Assembly (NCBI GenBank): GCA_018296165.2
Contig: JACKQL020000038.1
Span: 248,001 to 312,000 of the forward strand
Reading direction: 5' to 3'
DNA: 64,000 nucleotides
From: Termitomyces sp. T153
Lineage: Eukaryota > Basidiomycota > Agaricomycetes > Agaricales > Lyophyllaceae
Made by a program: the position numbers and the translations under genes. Under the pieces are notes generated by a model. That model was not told the DNA's origin. It ran no database searches and saw nothing but the letters and a program-made list of their open reading frames with translations. Position 1 is the first letter of the stretch. The number at the start of each line of letters is the position of its first letter. Shown piece by piece: positions 35,389-47,172 of this stretch.

Positions 35389-37341
35389 TTATGCAGCAGT
35401 ATAATGGTACTCCCGAGCATCCTTTCGACCTCGTTCCACATCAACACGGATCAGGATGGGTAAAGCCATCCAAACCATGATAACGAGGAAGAAGAAAGCA
35501 TAACGGATGTTACCCGTTGTGTCCGCAATTAAGCCAACGATGAGCGGTCCAATGAAGGAACTCGACTACAGATAGATTAGCGGTATGTAGCTTTAAGCAA
35601 GAAAAAAAGACGTACCTTATCGGTAATGGAGAACAAGCCATACCATCGGGCTTCTTCGCCAGGAGGTAAAAGCTCAGCGAAGAAGGCTCGTGCATAGCCT
35701 TGGAAGGCCCCATAAACAGAACCTACGAGAATGGCATTCATGATCGCTAATTGAGACCGAAGGACAGTAACTCACCGAAGTAGACGGCGAGGGCGAACAT
35801 TTCGCCTTGCGTCGTGAGCCCGCCAAAGCGGGTAGACTTGCCTTGAAAGATGCTCAAGAAGCCAAGACAGCCGTAAGCGGGAATGACCGACGCCATTAGT
35901 ACGAGTATGATAATGACTTTTAAATTTGACCATCCGTATCGGCGTTGTATGTATGGCCAAGCAAGAGAACCAAGAATTCCAGATGTGGGCGTGAGCACGC
36001 CTACGAGGATAAGTGCGGAAGGCCGCATGTTCAGTGAAGTCTTGCCGAATAAGATGGCAGTAGATGTGATTGTAGTGAAGCCTGACGGATAGTATCAGAT
36101 CAAAGAGAGTAATGAGATAATCGATTGACTCGCCGTCTGACAATAAAAACCATGCAGAAAGGTACTTGAATGTGTTCCTCAACTTCTTTATCTCTGTCCA
36201 CCGAAGCATGTTTCCAAGGCGCTTCCACGCTGCGAAAACCTCCCTCTTCATACTCCACTGACCAGGTGATGGATCAGACAACTCAACAACACCTGACCCA
36301 GGCAGCCAGATTGCGGCAGGGATCGTGAAAACAGCCCACCACACACCACTGAGCCCAATAGCAAGTCTTAGAGCAAACGTAGATCCCTGGAGGAGGGTCA
36401 CAGGGATGAGGGCGATTATAAGGAGGAATATCCCTGCCCCATATCCAAGGGCAATCCCGAAAGAAGAGATACGAGAGGTGACTCTAGACAATTCAGCCTC
36501 GTATTTGGCTCTGAGTCTATCAACTTCACTCGTAGTATCATGGTTTATAAGAGGTGAATCTGGATGGTCCGAGTTCTCGTCTGGTGTAGTTGAGGGGCGT
36601 GCCTCTTGCGCGTCCTCGAATTCAGCAAGGATTTGACAGACCTCAGGGGATTCCTTTGCCAGTGTAGGCAGATATGCATTCATAGCTACAATGGATGCAC
36701 CAAAACCGACATTTGCAAAGATAGCCAATGGTGCGGCAAGGATCCAAAGTGGCGAGGTCGAAGGTAGAACCAAAAGAATGATCGCAGGTGTTGCACCAAG
36801 CAGAGCGAAGGATAAAAGCAGACGTTTTCGATGAGGCGCTGTTGAGCGGGGTTGTATTAGCTCTAAATCGACATATTTGAAGGGCATGAGGCATACGGTG
36901 ATCAGCAATTCCACCCATTGAAATTACTGTAAGGGCTTGCAGGGCCACAGATATTGAGTATACATACAGGCTAAACTCGACTTCAAGCTCGGAAAATCAA
37001 ACATCAGTTTAAGGTAGATCTACCCACCTAAAGCTAGCGCTATCCATCCAGATCCAAGCTATTTTGACCACACAACGTGTTGTTCCTGCCTCTAGCTTGG
37101 CAATTGCAGAACACCGTTCTGTACGATCAGGAAGAAGGAACCCATTGTCTCTTGCGAACTGCTCAAGGCATATCGGTAGAAATAATGTTAGCGAAACTAT
37201 AACGAAAACTTCGCTGTTGAAGGGTGAACAAAAAGGGTCAGGCAACGGGACCTCGAAGCTCATGGATGTCACTCGCCTTGCAAATGCATAGCTTAGCCAC
37301 CCACGGAGCTTCTTACTATAGGCTACAGAATCCGACAGCAT
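35389..37341 (-). CDS. ATG22: ATG22-type vacuolar amino-acid effluxer (MFS)
   Basis: Seven exons: 37277-37341, 37028-37213, 36897-36970, 36134-36838, 35776-36081, 35616-35722, 35389-35565 (1,620 nt, 539 aa). Atg22 exports amino acids such as leucine from the vacuole after autophagic breakdown. Family signs: N-terminal LRGWLSYAFASEVF, FLPICLEQFARDNG, ALQALTVISMGGIADH, ANVGFGASIVAMNAYLP, SRISSFGIALGYGAGIF, KTSLNMRPSALILVGVLTP, YGAFQGYARAFFAELLPPG and GLFSITDKSSSFIGPL. About 11-12 hydrophobic segments, with a charged loop (EFEDAQEARPSTTPDENSD) between the third and later helices. Introns 1 and 4 both have GC donors (GCGAGT); intron 1 is 63 nt and would read through in frame, but splicing gives the family sequence. 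Head to head with MTO1. Start is the first ATG of the frame. Confidence 0.88.
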
Positions 37342-37516
37342 TGAAAGATTGTCTGCTCTCAAGTCATTAGTAACCGCCGTCGTGGCTGGCTTGAATGCAA
37401 GATCATGATGTGTATTGCTGTGGTGCTGAAAGGGGATAACTCCTCAGTTAGGTCAAAATAATCGACGGTTTTTTCATCATCTGGTTATTAGGTCAGCTAC
37501 AGGAGACTAACATTTT
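37342..37516. promoter_or_regulatory. Shared promoter region, ATG22 / MTO1
   Basis: 175 bp between divergent ATGs. No clear TATA box. It must hold both core promoters. Confidence 0.5.
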
Positions 37517-40305
37517 ATGCTTCGCTCTTTTGGGCCCTTGTCTTTATGCAGACGTCGAGCACTCTCTAGATTATATTCTACACCTCCTTCACCGCACATT
37601 GTATACGATGGTAACGCTCGGAACAATTCTCAACTCATGTTCGCGTTCTTATTTTCTTTTACTAGTTTGTGTAATTGGTGGGGGTCATGCAGGCTGCGAG
37701 GCAGCGACAGGAGCAGCGCGTGCGGGGGCTAGAACTCTGCTTCTGACGCAGAAACTCGAGACTATCGGGGAGCTCTCATGCAATCCATCTATTGGTGGTG
37801 TCGGAAAAGGCACTCTTGTCCGTGAAGTAGACGCGCTCGACGGTGTCATGGGACGCGTAGCAGGTCTGTTTGGTAATCTTTCTTCATAATAATTTCTCAT
37901 TGACCCTCTTTTCACAGATAAGGCAGGAATACAATTCCATATCCTCAATCGATCCAAGGGGGCGGCCGTTTGGGTAACCTTTTTCCATTGTACAAACAGG
38001 TTGAAGATCGTTGAACACGCGGCAGGGACCACGCGCTCAAATTGACCGAAAATTGTACAAGAAACATATGCAAGAGGCGTTGCACAATTATTCTGGCCTG
38101 GACATTCGAGCAGGCAGCGTTTTTGACGTTCTCTTTGACCACTTCGACCCGTCAACATCAGATCGGTGGGGAAAAATCAAGGGAGTCAAACTCGGTACGT
38201 TTCACCACATGTACATCATATCACGTTCGACGATGTTTGCCAGACTCTGGCGAAACCATCCACTGTTCGCAAGTTGTCATCTGTACAGGGACATTCCTCT
38301 CTGGTGAAATCCATATCGGAATGAAGACATTTCCTGCTGGACGCATGAATGATGCACCTTCAATTGGCCTCTCTGTATCCCTCGCTGCGGCGGGCTTCAA
38401 ACTCGGGCGCCTACAAACAGGTACACCAGCGCGGCTGGACGCAACGACCATCAACTTTACTGGCATGGAAAAACAGCTTGGTGATATAGTACCTTCACCT
38501 TTCAGCTACCTACACCGAGACGTACCCAATGCGGTATGTGTGGTTGGTGTCCCCCACAAGACCATTACTTACGTTATGTAGGCGAACCAGGTCGTGTGTT
38601 ATCAGACACGGACAACTCCTGCGACACATCAATTGATACGGGATAGCCTTCACCTTAGTGTTCATATCCAGGAGACTAAGAAAGGTTCGTTTACTTTGTC
38701 TTCAATACACCTCCACTATAACATTCCTCAGGCCCGCGGTATTGTCCCTCTCTCGAAGCCAAAGTCCGACGTTTTCCGCAGAAGGAGAGCCATAATGTCT
38801 GGTTGGAGCCTGAGGGGTACGATTCAGGTTCACGTTGTATTGTCTGTTTGGACGACCAGGAAAGCTGAGCCTTTGCTTCTGTTAGATGTAATATATCCGA
38901 ACGGCATCTCGTGCAGCATGCCAGAAGAGCTCCAGGAACTGATGATGCGGACTATACCAGGGCTGGAGAATGTGAAGATGGTACGGCCGGCATATGGGGT
39001 CGAGTACGACCATGTTGATGCGCGCGAGCTTGGACGTGTGTAATTTTCTTTCTCCCTCATTTCATCCGGTTTGAAGTTTTCTGTCGCCAGCCACCCTCGA
39101 GACGAAACGTATTAAGGTCAAATGGCGGAAGCATAGTCTCACATTACAACTGAAACTGATACTCTTGACCCCACTAGGGACTCTTCCTCGCGGGCCAGAT
39201 CAACGGCACGACAGGATACGAAGAAGCTGCTGCTCAGGGTGCAGTAGCAGGTATCAACGCTGGCCTTGCGGCACTGCACCAGCCACCGATGCTCATCACA
39301 CGTGCTGACGGATTCATGGGTGTTATGATTGATGATCTCATCGTCAAGGGCGCAGAAGAGCCTTGTATGTCGTATTCTCCACCCTCTCCCAAAACTTACA
39401 CTCATTGTTCTGTTTCTCTTATTAGATCGGATGTTCACTTCCCGCTCTGAATACCGCATGACACTGCGTAGTGATAATGCGGATCTGCGCCTTACTGAAC
39501 TCGGTTTGCAAAATCCTTTGTGCATTATTGTTGTTTGCTAAATTTACATCACAGGACGCAAAGTGGGTGCTGTGTCTGATGAGCGATGGAAGGTGTTTGT
39601 TGATACCCGCAGTCGCATTGAGAACGCGACCAAACTGCTAAAGGACTTTCGGCTTGGTCCACAAGTATATTATACTGTTGATCCTCCAATTCGGTCTTGA
39701 CAATTACTTTTATGATAGGGCTGGCGTTCGCATGGGTTCATCGTGCAGAATGACGGCGTGTTAAGAAGGTATGTGATCGGCTTAGGTCTGAGTCTCTGTA
39801 CTGAGGTGAGGAACAGTGGTTTTGAAATGCTGCGTCATGCGACTATAACTGCGTCGGTCCTTCGAGATGCCGTTCCTGCGCTTGCAGATTTGGACCCCGA
39901 CGACGCCTTACTCTCGCGGATTGATATCGATGGTATGTCGTGGCCTTCGTGCTGTCTCGATCTACTCTAGATGATCAATATCTACCCCTTTAGGCCAATA
40001 TGCAGCTCATCTAATCCGCCAAGAAGCTGACCTGCGTCTCTTTCTCGAAGATGAAACACTCACACTCGATCCCTTCATGGACTATTCTGTCATTCCAGGA
40101 ATCAGCGAGGAAGTACGGGAGCGTCTTGGACGAGTACGGCCAATAAATGTCGTACGTGTCTCTTCTACCATAAGTGTTATCGTGGTCTTCATTTTTAATC
40201 TAGGGCGCGGCGAAGCGGATGGAAGGGATGACACCTGCGTCGATTGTTGCACTGCTTCGTCATGCTAAACGCACGTTCCGTCAATCTGCTATGTCAGTTG
40301 AGTGA
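37517..40305 (+). CDS. MTO1: Mitochondrial tRNA uridine-34 modification enzyme MTO1 (GidA/MnmG family)
   Basis: Sixteen exons: 37517-37610, 37666-37863, 37918-37973, 38026-38194, 38244-38533, 38582-38684, 38732-38827, 38886-39035, 39091-39116, 39178-39364, 39426-39503, 39555-39664, 39719-39768, 39817-39932, 39994-40151, 40204-40305 (1,983 nt, 660 aa; family about 650). With MSS1 it installs the carboxymethylaminomethyl group on U34 of mitochondrial tRNAs, using FAD. N terminus is Arg-rich without acids ([19 protein letters not shown]), a likely mitochondrial presequence. FAD-binding [14 protein letters not shown], then [78 protein letters not shown] and the C-terminal helical domain ([16 protein letters not shown]). 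All donors are GT, introns 47-61 nt. No defect seen. Confidence 0.95.
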
Positions 40306-40866
40306 TCGAATAGAGGCCTTCTGGTGAAGATCTCTGTCGAGGGAAGGCCTGATGGAACATCAATGCTTGGATCGCGAGCCAGGATATACTTGCCAAATAA
40401 TCTTGTTGGAGAGCTGATAACCCACAAATTATTAGTACAATATAAACATAGTCTATTGAAATAGTAACAGTACACAAGGTGTAAACTGGAGAGGTGGGTG
40501 GTGATACAGAGATTGTAGTAGGGGTACATGAGAGTGACACAACCTACAAGGCAAATGTTGGAGATGGAGGATAGACAAGGGAGGCAAGGTGAAAGGGAAT
40601 GGGGAAAAAGTCCATGGCAATCAAGCTCAACGACCTACTCAACAATCTCATAGAGATGACTCAGGAGAGGTATTTCTTAATTGCCTGATCAAGGAATGAG
40701 TATGGCGTCACACAAGTGAGGACAGCAATTTTGATGGAAGTTCTTTGATCTTGTTCTCCACATAGACACGTGTATACGACTCCATGCCGGAGACCCGACC
40801 TATGGTAGTCCCAGTTGTGAGGCCATTCTTGACAACCAAACTCTCAGACCAATCCAAAAAACCATG
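40306..40866. other. MTO1 3' flank and left edge of the second repeat block
   Basis: CpG drops to almost none after about 40,380. TGTTGGAGAGCTGATAAC at about 40,405 could be the start of a copia LTR, but I found no partner copy, so the left end of copia-1 is not defined. Confidence 0.35.
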
Positions 40867-41949
40867 CTGTAAACATGGCCACCACCACAACACCTGCCAG
40901 CCAAACTACATATGCCCTAATGGCTGACTTGCCTTTTGCCCCTGCTGCAGTGTATGATCAGCATTTGGAACCTTTGGAATCATACTTATCCAGAGTAGAG
41001 GATCTTGGCAGGTGCATTTGCTGTACTAGCCATGGGGGAGATTCTCATGACATATGCTGACTTGGGCACAATCAATCATTGTTTTGTGGGACACTCTAAA
41101 TTTGAAGAATACAAAGCATATGCCATGCCCTGACAATGTATCTTGGCCAACCATGGAGGTGTTTTCAGTATCCCAGGAGAGGGAATAGTACAAAAAATTG
41201 TGTTGATCAATGGACTGACCTCACAATTAATTTTCACAAGTGCCCTACATACCCCCAATTTATTTGCAAACCTCATCTCCATTGGGAAGTTTGATAACCT
41301 GGGTTTCTCTGTAGTGTTCAAGGGAGGACAAGCCAGTTTTGTTGACCTTAACAGAAGGCCTTTCATGATAGGAGAAAAGAAGAATTGGATGTACCTGTTA
41401 GATCTTGACCCTGTCTCAAGCCAAACTCCCATGTTGAAACTGACTCTTACTGAGACTCTGTTGGATGCCAGAGCTACACCCACAAAGGTCCTTGTGGCAA
41501 TGTCACTTGCTTGATCTTTGGCACTGATGCTTTGGACACACTATTGTCCAATCAATCCAAAAGTTGGATGCTAAGCAGATAGTCAGTGGACTCCATATTT
41601 AGGGAAAACCCAGCACACCCTGTATGTGTGAGGATTGTATCTATGGAAAGCACACCACCTGACCCAACAATGTGGAACTTCTGAGGACATTCAGACAGCA
41701 GGGGAGAAGGTTTACATCAATCTCTGGGGACTGGCATCAGTGATGTCATTAGGCAGCACATTGTACCTTATGATGTTTACTGATGCTGGGTTGTCTCAGC
41801 TGCAGGCTGCATAATTGGCAAATAACTCTGGAAAAACCACTCTGGCTGTCCTGAAATCATATGTCACTGAGGCAGAACAGCAGACCAGGAACAACCTCAG
41901 GACTATCCAAGATGGGAGGGAGTGAGTACAGCAGCTGTGGCATGGTCAG
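40867..41949 (+). pseudogene. Copia-1 gag end, protease, pre-integrase and integrase start
   Basis: Plus-strand pieces: 40875-41060 (MADLPFAPAAVYDQHLEPLE, gag end), 41143-41514 (FTSALHTPNLFANLISIGKF, protease/pre-integrase), a GHT-type histidine motif near 41,535, and integrase core pieces (LWGLASVMSLGSTLYLMMFT; LANNSGKTTLAVLKSYVTEA). Stops interrupt the frame. Split from its remainder by LTR-A at 41,950. Confidence 0.8.
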
Positions 41950-42464
41950 TGATGTGCTCCTATGCCACCTAGTGCCATGCAGGAAACCTACAAGGAGGGC
42001 CTAACACTAGTCACTAGATAGGGTAGCTGGCAGTAGGAAGTTAATAGATGAGGGCAAATCAGTAACTGTCCCAGAGAACTAGAGTGAATGGGATGTGTGT
42101 GGAGTGTGAAGTGAAAAGAGTTGCTATCACTAGCCTAAGTTGCTAGACAGTAATGGAGAGTCACTAGTGAGAGAAAGGAAAACAAATGGAGATGAAAGAG
42201 TCACCAAGCAAAAGCAAACTGAGTAGCAGTGAAAGGGGATTTGGGTAGAGAAATGGGAGAGTGACAATAAAAAGACTGAAACAGAGGACAAATGCAAAAC
42301 TAGTTGCTAGCCATAGTTGCTAGCATTGCTAAGTCAAGAATAACACTAAGGGCACCCACAGTTGGTACTACATGAAGTCATAATTGAGTTGGCAAGACTT
42401 ATTGCTAAGTCATTGTCAATGAAGAAAGGGAGAGAGGCAAAGTGAAATCTCAAGCTGATGAGCT

Positions 42465-42508
<44 letters not shown>

Positions 42509-43100
42509 TGGGCTCTGTTTGTTTAATGATAGTTCCCTGGTTGTACAGTGGTTACAGTATTTATACTGTTTGTAAGTGTAGTATGGGAAAGTAACTAATA
42601 GTTGCCGCTAGTCATAACATCTGCCAAAGTGTTTATGATACATACAAGGTGTCAATCTGTAACCAAGTGAAAATATAAGCAAAGTTGATGTGATGCATAA
42701 AGGGCAATTAATCTCAAGAAAAGAGCAAGTCCAATGTCAATACCTGAAGTGTAAATGCCATTCAAGTAGGTTTGTAAGCTCAACAAGAAAAATGATAAGT
42801 AAGAAATCACACAACTGTCAATATGTCCATTTTTAGTGAGAGGCTGTGTTGCTGCCAGGAAAGTCACTAAGAAAGGTCTTGACCTTGTGGTTCTAGACCT
42901 AAAGTCCAGACTCCATGTGATATTGCTTGTGATTGATAAGTCTTGTGGTCGCTAAAATCCTGTGCAAAGGCTATGTCAATCTAGACCTTGGGGTTAGGCC
43001 TCACATGCTGAGTGTTGTGACTTGTGCCATGTCAAAATAGTCAGCTGCTGTACAGTCCTAAATGCCAAAAATGGTGCTCAGCAACAAGTGGGTCTTATCA
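41950..43100 (-). repeat. Solo LTR-A in copia-1 integrase
   Basis: 1,151 bp, TGATGTGC to CTTATCA. 4-bp TCAG on both sides (41946-41949 and 43101-43104) looks like a target duplication. Copia-1 integrase continues on the other side. Confidence 0.8.
42467..42506. repeat. (AG)n microsatellite
   Basis: About 20 AG units inside the solo LTR-A; other LTR-A copies lack it. Confidence 0.95.
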
Positions 43101-44590
43101 TCAGTCATCAAGCAATTGATCCAGACTGTCTTCAACAGTGTCCAATGTATACTTGCAGAGAGTGGCCTCCCAAAAAGCCTGTGGGGCAAGGCTGCCACCA
43201 CCATATACACTTGCAACCAATTTCCCTCATCATTCCACCCTAATACTGTCCCAGAAGAAAGGTGGATAGGGAAGAAGCAAGCCATTTACATCTCTTTGGC
43301 TGCATCAGTTATGCCAGGGTCTAGAGGAGTTGATCAGATCAAAACTTGACCCTAAATTGTTTAAGTACATACTGGTTGGGTATTCAAGCCATGGTTACTG
43401 CCTATATGACAAAAAACACTGCTTAATTATCACTAGCCACAATGTAATCTTTGAGGAGGGTTTGGGACACAGGACTGCCCAAATGTCTGATGAGGACAGC
43501 TTGGAGAACCCCATGCTGACCTCTTCTAACCCCTGCAGCAAGCTTAATCCCACCAGTTTGGCAACAGATTTCTCCTTAAATTAGAGCAACTGATGGCCCT
43601 TTACATCCCATGGACAATGAAGAACTGGACACCACCAAACCCATAAATCCTGATGACTTGCCAATTGTGTTATATCAACCTGCTTGCACCCTACAACCTA
43701 CACATGCTATGTTGAAAGCCTGGGAGACTATCACAGCTCAGTCAGCTGCCCATGCTGCTGGGGAAGAGTGGGCCAGGGAAGAAAGTGTCCTAAAGGCACT
43801 TTAAACAATGGTGTTTTCCTTCCTTGCATCAACAGAGGCTGATGGTGACCATTCAGCACCTAAGAAATACTGGGAGGCAATGAAGAGACCTGACTTGTGG
43901 GTCCCTGCTATGGATCAAACTGGACATTATGAGGGAGAGGGAAGTTTGGGACATGGTTAGGGTTGAGGACATACTAGTGGGGAAGAAGATGGTGGACTGT
44001 ATGTGGGTGTACACAAACAAATATAATACTGAGGGGGAGATTGTGAAGAGGGATGCTTGTCTAGTTGCAAAAGATTACATACAGGTCAAAGGGGAAGACT
44101 TCAATGAAACTTACACATCAGCTGTCCATTTGGAGTCAATGAGGATGACAGTAGCCATTGCAGCAACAAAAGAGATGCACTTGGGGCAAGCTGATTTTGT
44201 TTCTGCTTATTTGAACAGTAAACTCAAGCATACCATTTACATGAGGCCCCCACCAGGTTTTTGTGGAGGGGGGAAAGGTGTTGCATCTCAAGAAAACCCT
44301 TTACAGACTCATGCAGGGCAGCCACAACTGGTGCTACAACCTTGATTAGGTGCACAATAAACTAGAATACCTAGCTTCCTGAGCTTACAGCTGTGTTTGG
44401 TACAAACAAAGTGCTGATGAACATATGATCATGGACAACTAAAACAACATCATCTTTGGAGCCTCAACTACTGAGGCTGGGTTTCAGTCAGGAAAGAAAG
44501 AATTAGGATCTAAATTCAAAGTTAGGGACATAGAGGAGCTAAAATACATTCTAGATGTTTGCTTTGACTAAGACCAAACTTTTTTTTTTT
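43101..44590 (+). pseudogene. Copia-1 integrase end, hinge and reverse transcriptase
   Basis: Plus strand: integrase C-terminal part (VFNSVQCILAESGLPKSLWG; SSFHPNTVPEERW), 43330-43584 (KYILVGYSSHGYCLYDKK), hinge (INPDDLPIVLYQPA), then RT 43929-44345 (MVDCMWVYTNKYNTEGEIVK; LGQADFVSAYLNSKLKHTIY; MRPPPGFCGG). Near 44,440 the box expected as YxDD reads N-N-I-I-F-G after a stop, so the catalytic Asp pair is lost. Ends near an A/T run at 44,580. Confidence 0.82.
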
Positions 44591-44699
44591 TAAAAAAAAT
44601 CCATTTATCATGCATGGGGCACTTGGCATCCATTTTGCACATAATTACTGACAGGTCTAGAAACTACAAGAGCTACAGGATTCCTTGCCTCCTTGCTTA

Positions 44700-44863
44700 C
44701 ATGGAGAATAAGCAGGCCAATGCATCCCAGCATTGTTTAGGGAGTGTATGGCTCAGACAATGGTCTTGTTTGTGCATCCACTGCTGCCATTTGTCTCAGG
44801 ATGGTAAGAGGTTGACATCTTGAGTTTAATGCCTGTGAGTTTGTGTAGTTCTTTCCAGACCAC
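44700..44863 (-). pseudogene. Gypsy-D integrase, downstream half
   Basis: Minus strand reads VWKELHKLTGIKLKMSTSYH and PETNGSSGCTNKT, the part of a gypsy integrase core with the third catalytic residue. Its other half is at 56,943-57,330; the two join without gap across the nested insertions. Confidence 0.75.
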
Positions 44864-45761
44864 TGATGTGCTCCTATGCTGCCTAGCTGCTGTGCAGGAA
44901 ACCAAAAAGTAGACCTAAACACTGGCAACCAGATAGGGTAGCTGGCAATAGGAAGTAATGGGAGCAAGTCAGTAACCATCCCAGGAAGCAAGAGCTAATA
45001 GATGTGAAGGGAGATGGAGGAGTCAAGTGAGAAATGTTGCTATCACTAGCCTAAGTTGCTAGACAGTAACAAAAGGTTGCTAAGTTGCCACATAATGGAA
45101 GGAAAAAGAGGTGGAGACCAAAGAGTAGCAAATGAAAGTTGCCAAGAAAAGGGAACTAAGCAATAGAAAAGGAGGTGGGAAACAGGAAATAAGTGAAGTT
45201 AATATAAACTGGTGGACAAATGCAAACTAGTTGCTAGCCACAGTTGCTAGCATTGCTAAGTCACAAAACACTAAGAGTACCTGCAGTTGGCACCAACACT
45301 AGATCAAGTATGAGGTTGTCAAGACTTGTTGCTAAGTTGTTAACAATGACAAGAGAGATCAATCAGAGAAGTCTGAAGCTGGTAAGCTGAGGTCTACTGG
45401 GGGAGGAACAATACTCTGATTTTTTTGTCTTTATGTACAGGCAGTATTTATACTGTTTGTAGGTATAGTATTTAGAAAGGAAGTATTAGTCACCGCCAGT
45501 GATAGCATCTGCCAACATGTCCCTGATACATACTGGATGTCAGTATGGTAACCAAGTATTTGTATGCAATGTTGACAAGATGCATAATAAATGTCAGTAA
45601 TAATAAAAGAGCATACCTAACATCAATATCTGAAGTGTAGACACTGTTCAGGTATGTTTGTAAGCAAGACAAGAAAATTGATAAGTAAGAGGTCACATGG
45701 CCTTCAATATACCTGTTTTTGAGAAGAAGTATTGTTGTTGCTAGGTAATGTTGCTAGTGAT

Positions 45762-46710
45762 TGTCAGGTTCCGCTGACGATGGGGGCTCAGCTACACTGG
45801 CAAGTCCTTACTAGGCAGACGCAATGTCCTGTGCTTATAACCAAGCATCCGGGATTGGCATGGAGGGACTTGCAAGGGGGAGCTAGGGGGCAGTTCAAGC
45901 AAGTCCCAAGTGGTTCGGGGGCATCTAAGACCAAGTATATTAGTCATCAAACCTGGACAGGTGCCAGAACAAGTTTGTGGGCATGCAAATAGAATGCAGG
46001 GTAAGCAGAGGCTTCACAGCTGATGGGGGCAGAGCCGGATTTTGATGGGAGATCACCAAGACAAGAGGGGTTCCTGGGCCGAATGGGGAGTGAGGTCCGG
46101 GGTTGTTGTAAGAATGTTTGGGTTGTAGCATGCATGCGGAGTTCATACTGATGTTGGAGATGAAAGGAACTTAGGAAGACAAAGGAAATATACACAGTTG
46201 AGACGAGATGGAGATAAGGCGAGACGAGACAGAGAAAAGAGATAGATTTGAAACTAAAACTAGAGACAGTGATGAGACAAAAGACAAGAGATAGGAAACT
46301 GGTAAATGCAATATCAAGACTAAAGTACTAGGGGTTATTCTATGGCTTATATACCTACTACTGGGCAGCTCTGGAGGGCAGAGGATATGGCGGTGGGCTC
46401 GACAGAACTGTGCAGAGTCGACAGTTGTCAGGTGCAATCTTGGAGTGGGCCACAGTGACATTCTGATGGGATCAGTTGGAAAGTGGATCATTCTGGGGTT
46501 GGGAGAAGCCTTGGGAGTCCAGGGGAATTCAGGGGATGTATCAACTGCTGCAGAGAAGGCGTTGGAGTTGATCAAGGAGCCATTGGGGTTTGCCGAGGAA
46601 GTGTTGGAGTTGCCTGAAGTGGGTGCGGAGGGTGGGCAAGGGTTGGGGAGTTTGGCAGAGCATTGGGGGGGCTGGGGGCAGTGTCAGGGTCTAGAGAGCG
46701 GGTTGTGACA
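45762..46710 (-). repeat. Gypsy-C 3' LTR
   Basis: 949 bp. On the minus strand GAAGGAGAGGTGA (46711-46723), a polypurine tract, directly precedes it. Confidence 0.92.
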
Positions 46711-47172
46711 TCACCTCTCCTTCAGCGTTGAGACCCTTGAGACGTGGGGCACAGTTTGGGGATTAGTGGGGCATGGGAATCAAAGTCAAGCAATATTGAT
46801 CAGACTGCAGTAGTGGCAGTGGCATGGGGAATGAAGTCGAAGCATGGCTGCCACTCCTCAGGGGGTTCTTTCCTAGTCATTGAAAAGGATCAGACATACT
46901 CTGGGGTTCCCAAACTTTCCCAATGTTGTCTTCTGCATATTCTCCAGCAGCGTCCCCATCCCCATCGGCACATACCTTGACTTCTTCCTTGGAGGACTCT
47001 GAGGGTTGGCGAGACCATAGGCGGGTGCAGGCAATGTACTATAGTCATAAGTACTGTCTCTTGCTCGTCGTGGCCATTGTGCTTGAATAAGTCCTGTCAG
47101 AGTTGTCAGCGGTGGTGGCGGGCCCCTTGGGGCTTTCATCGGGGGGAGGCTCCAGCGCAGTCGGTGGGGGAA

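Noticed and set aside
46171..46575. 134-codon minus ORF in the gypsy-C 3' LTR, repeated at 56142-56705
   Set aside because: Present in both LTRs because they are copies; no protein motif, and LTRs are normally non-coding.
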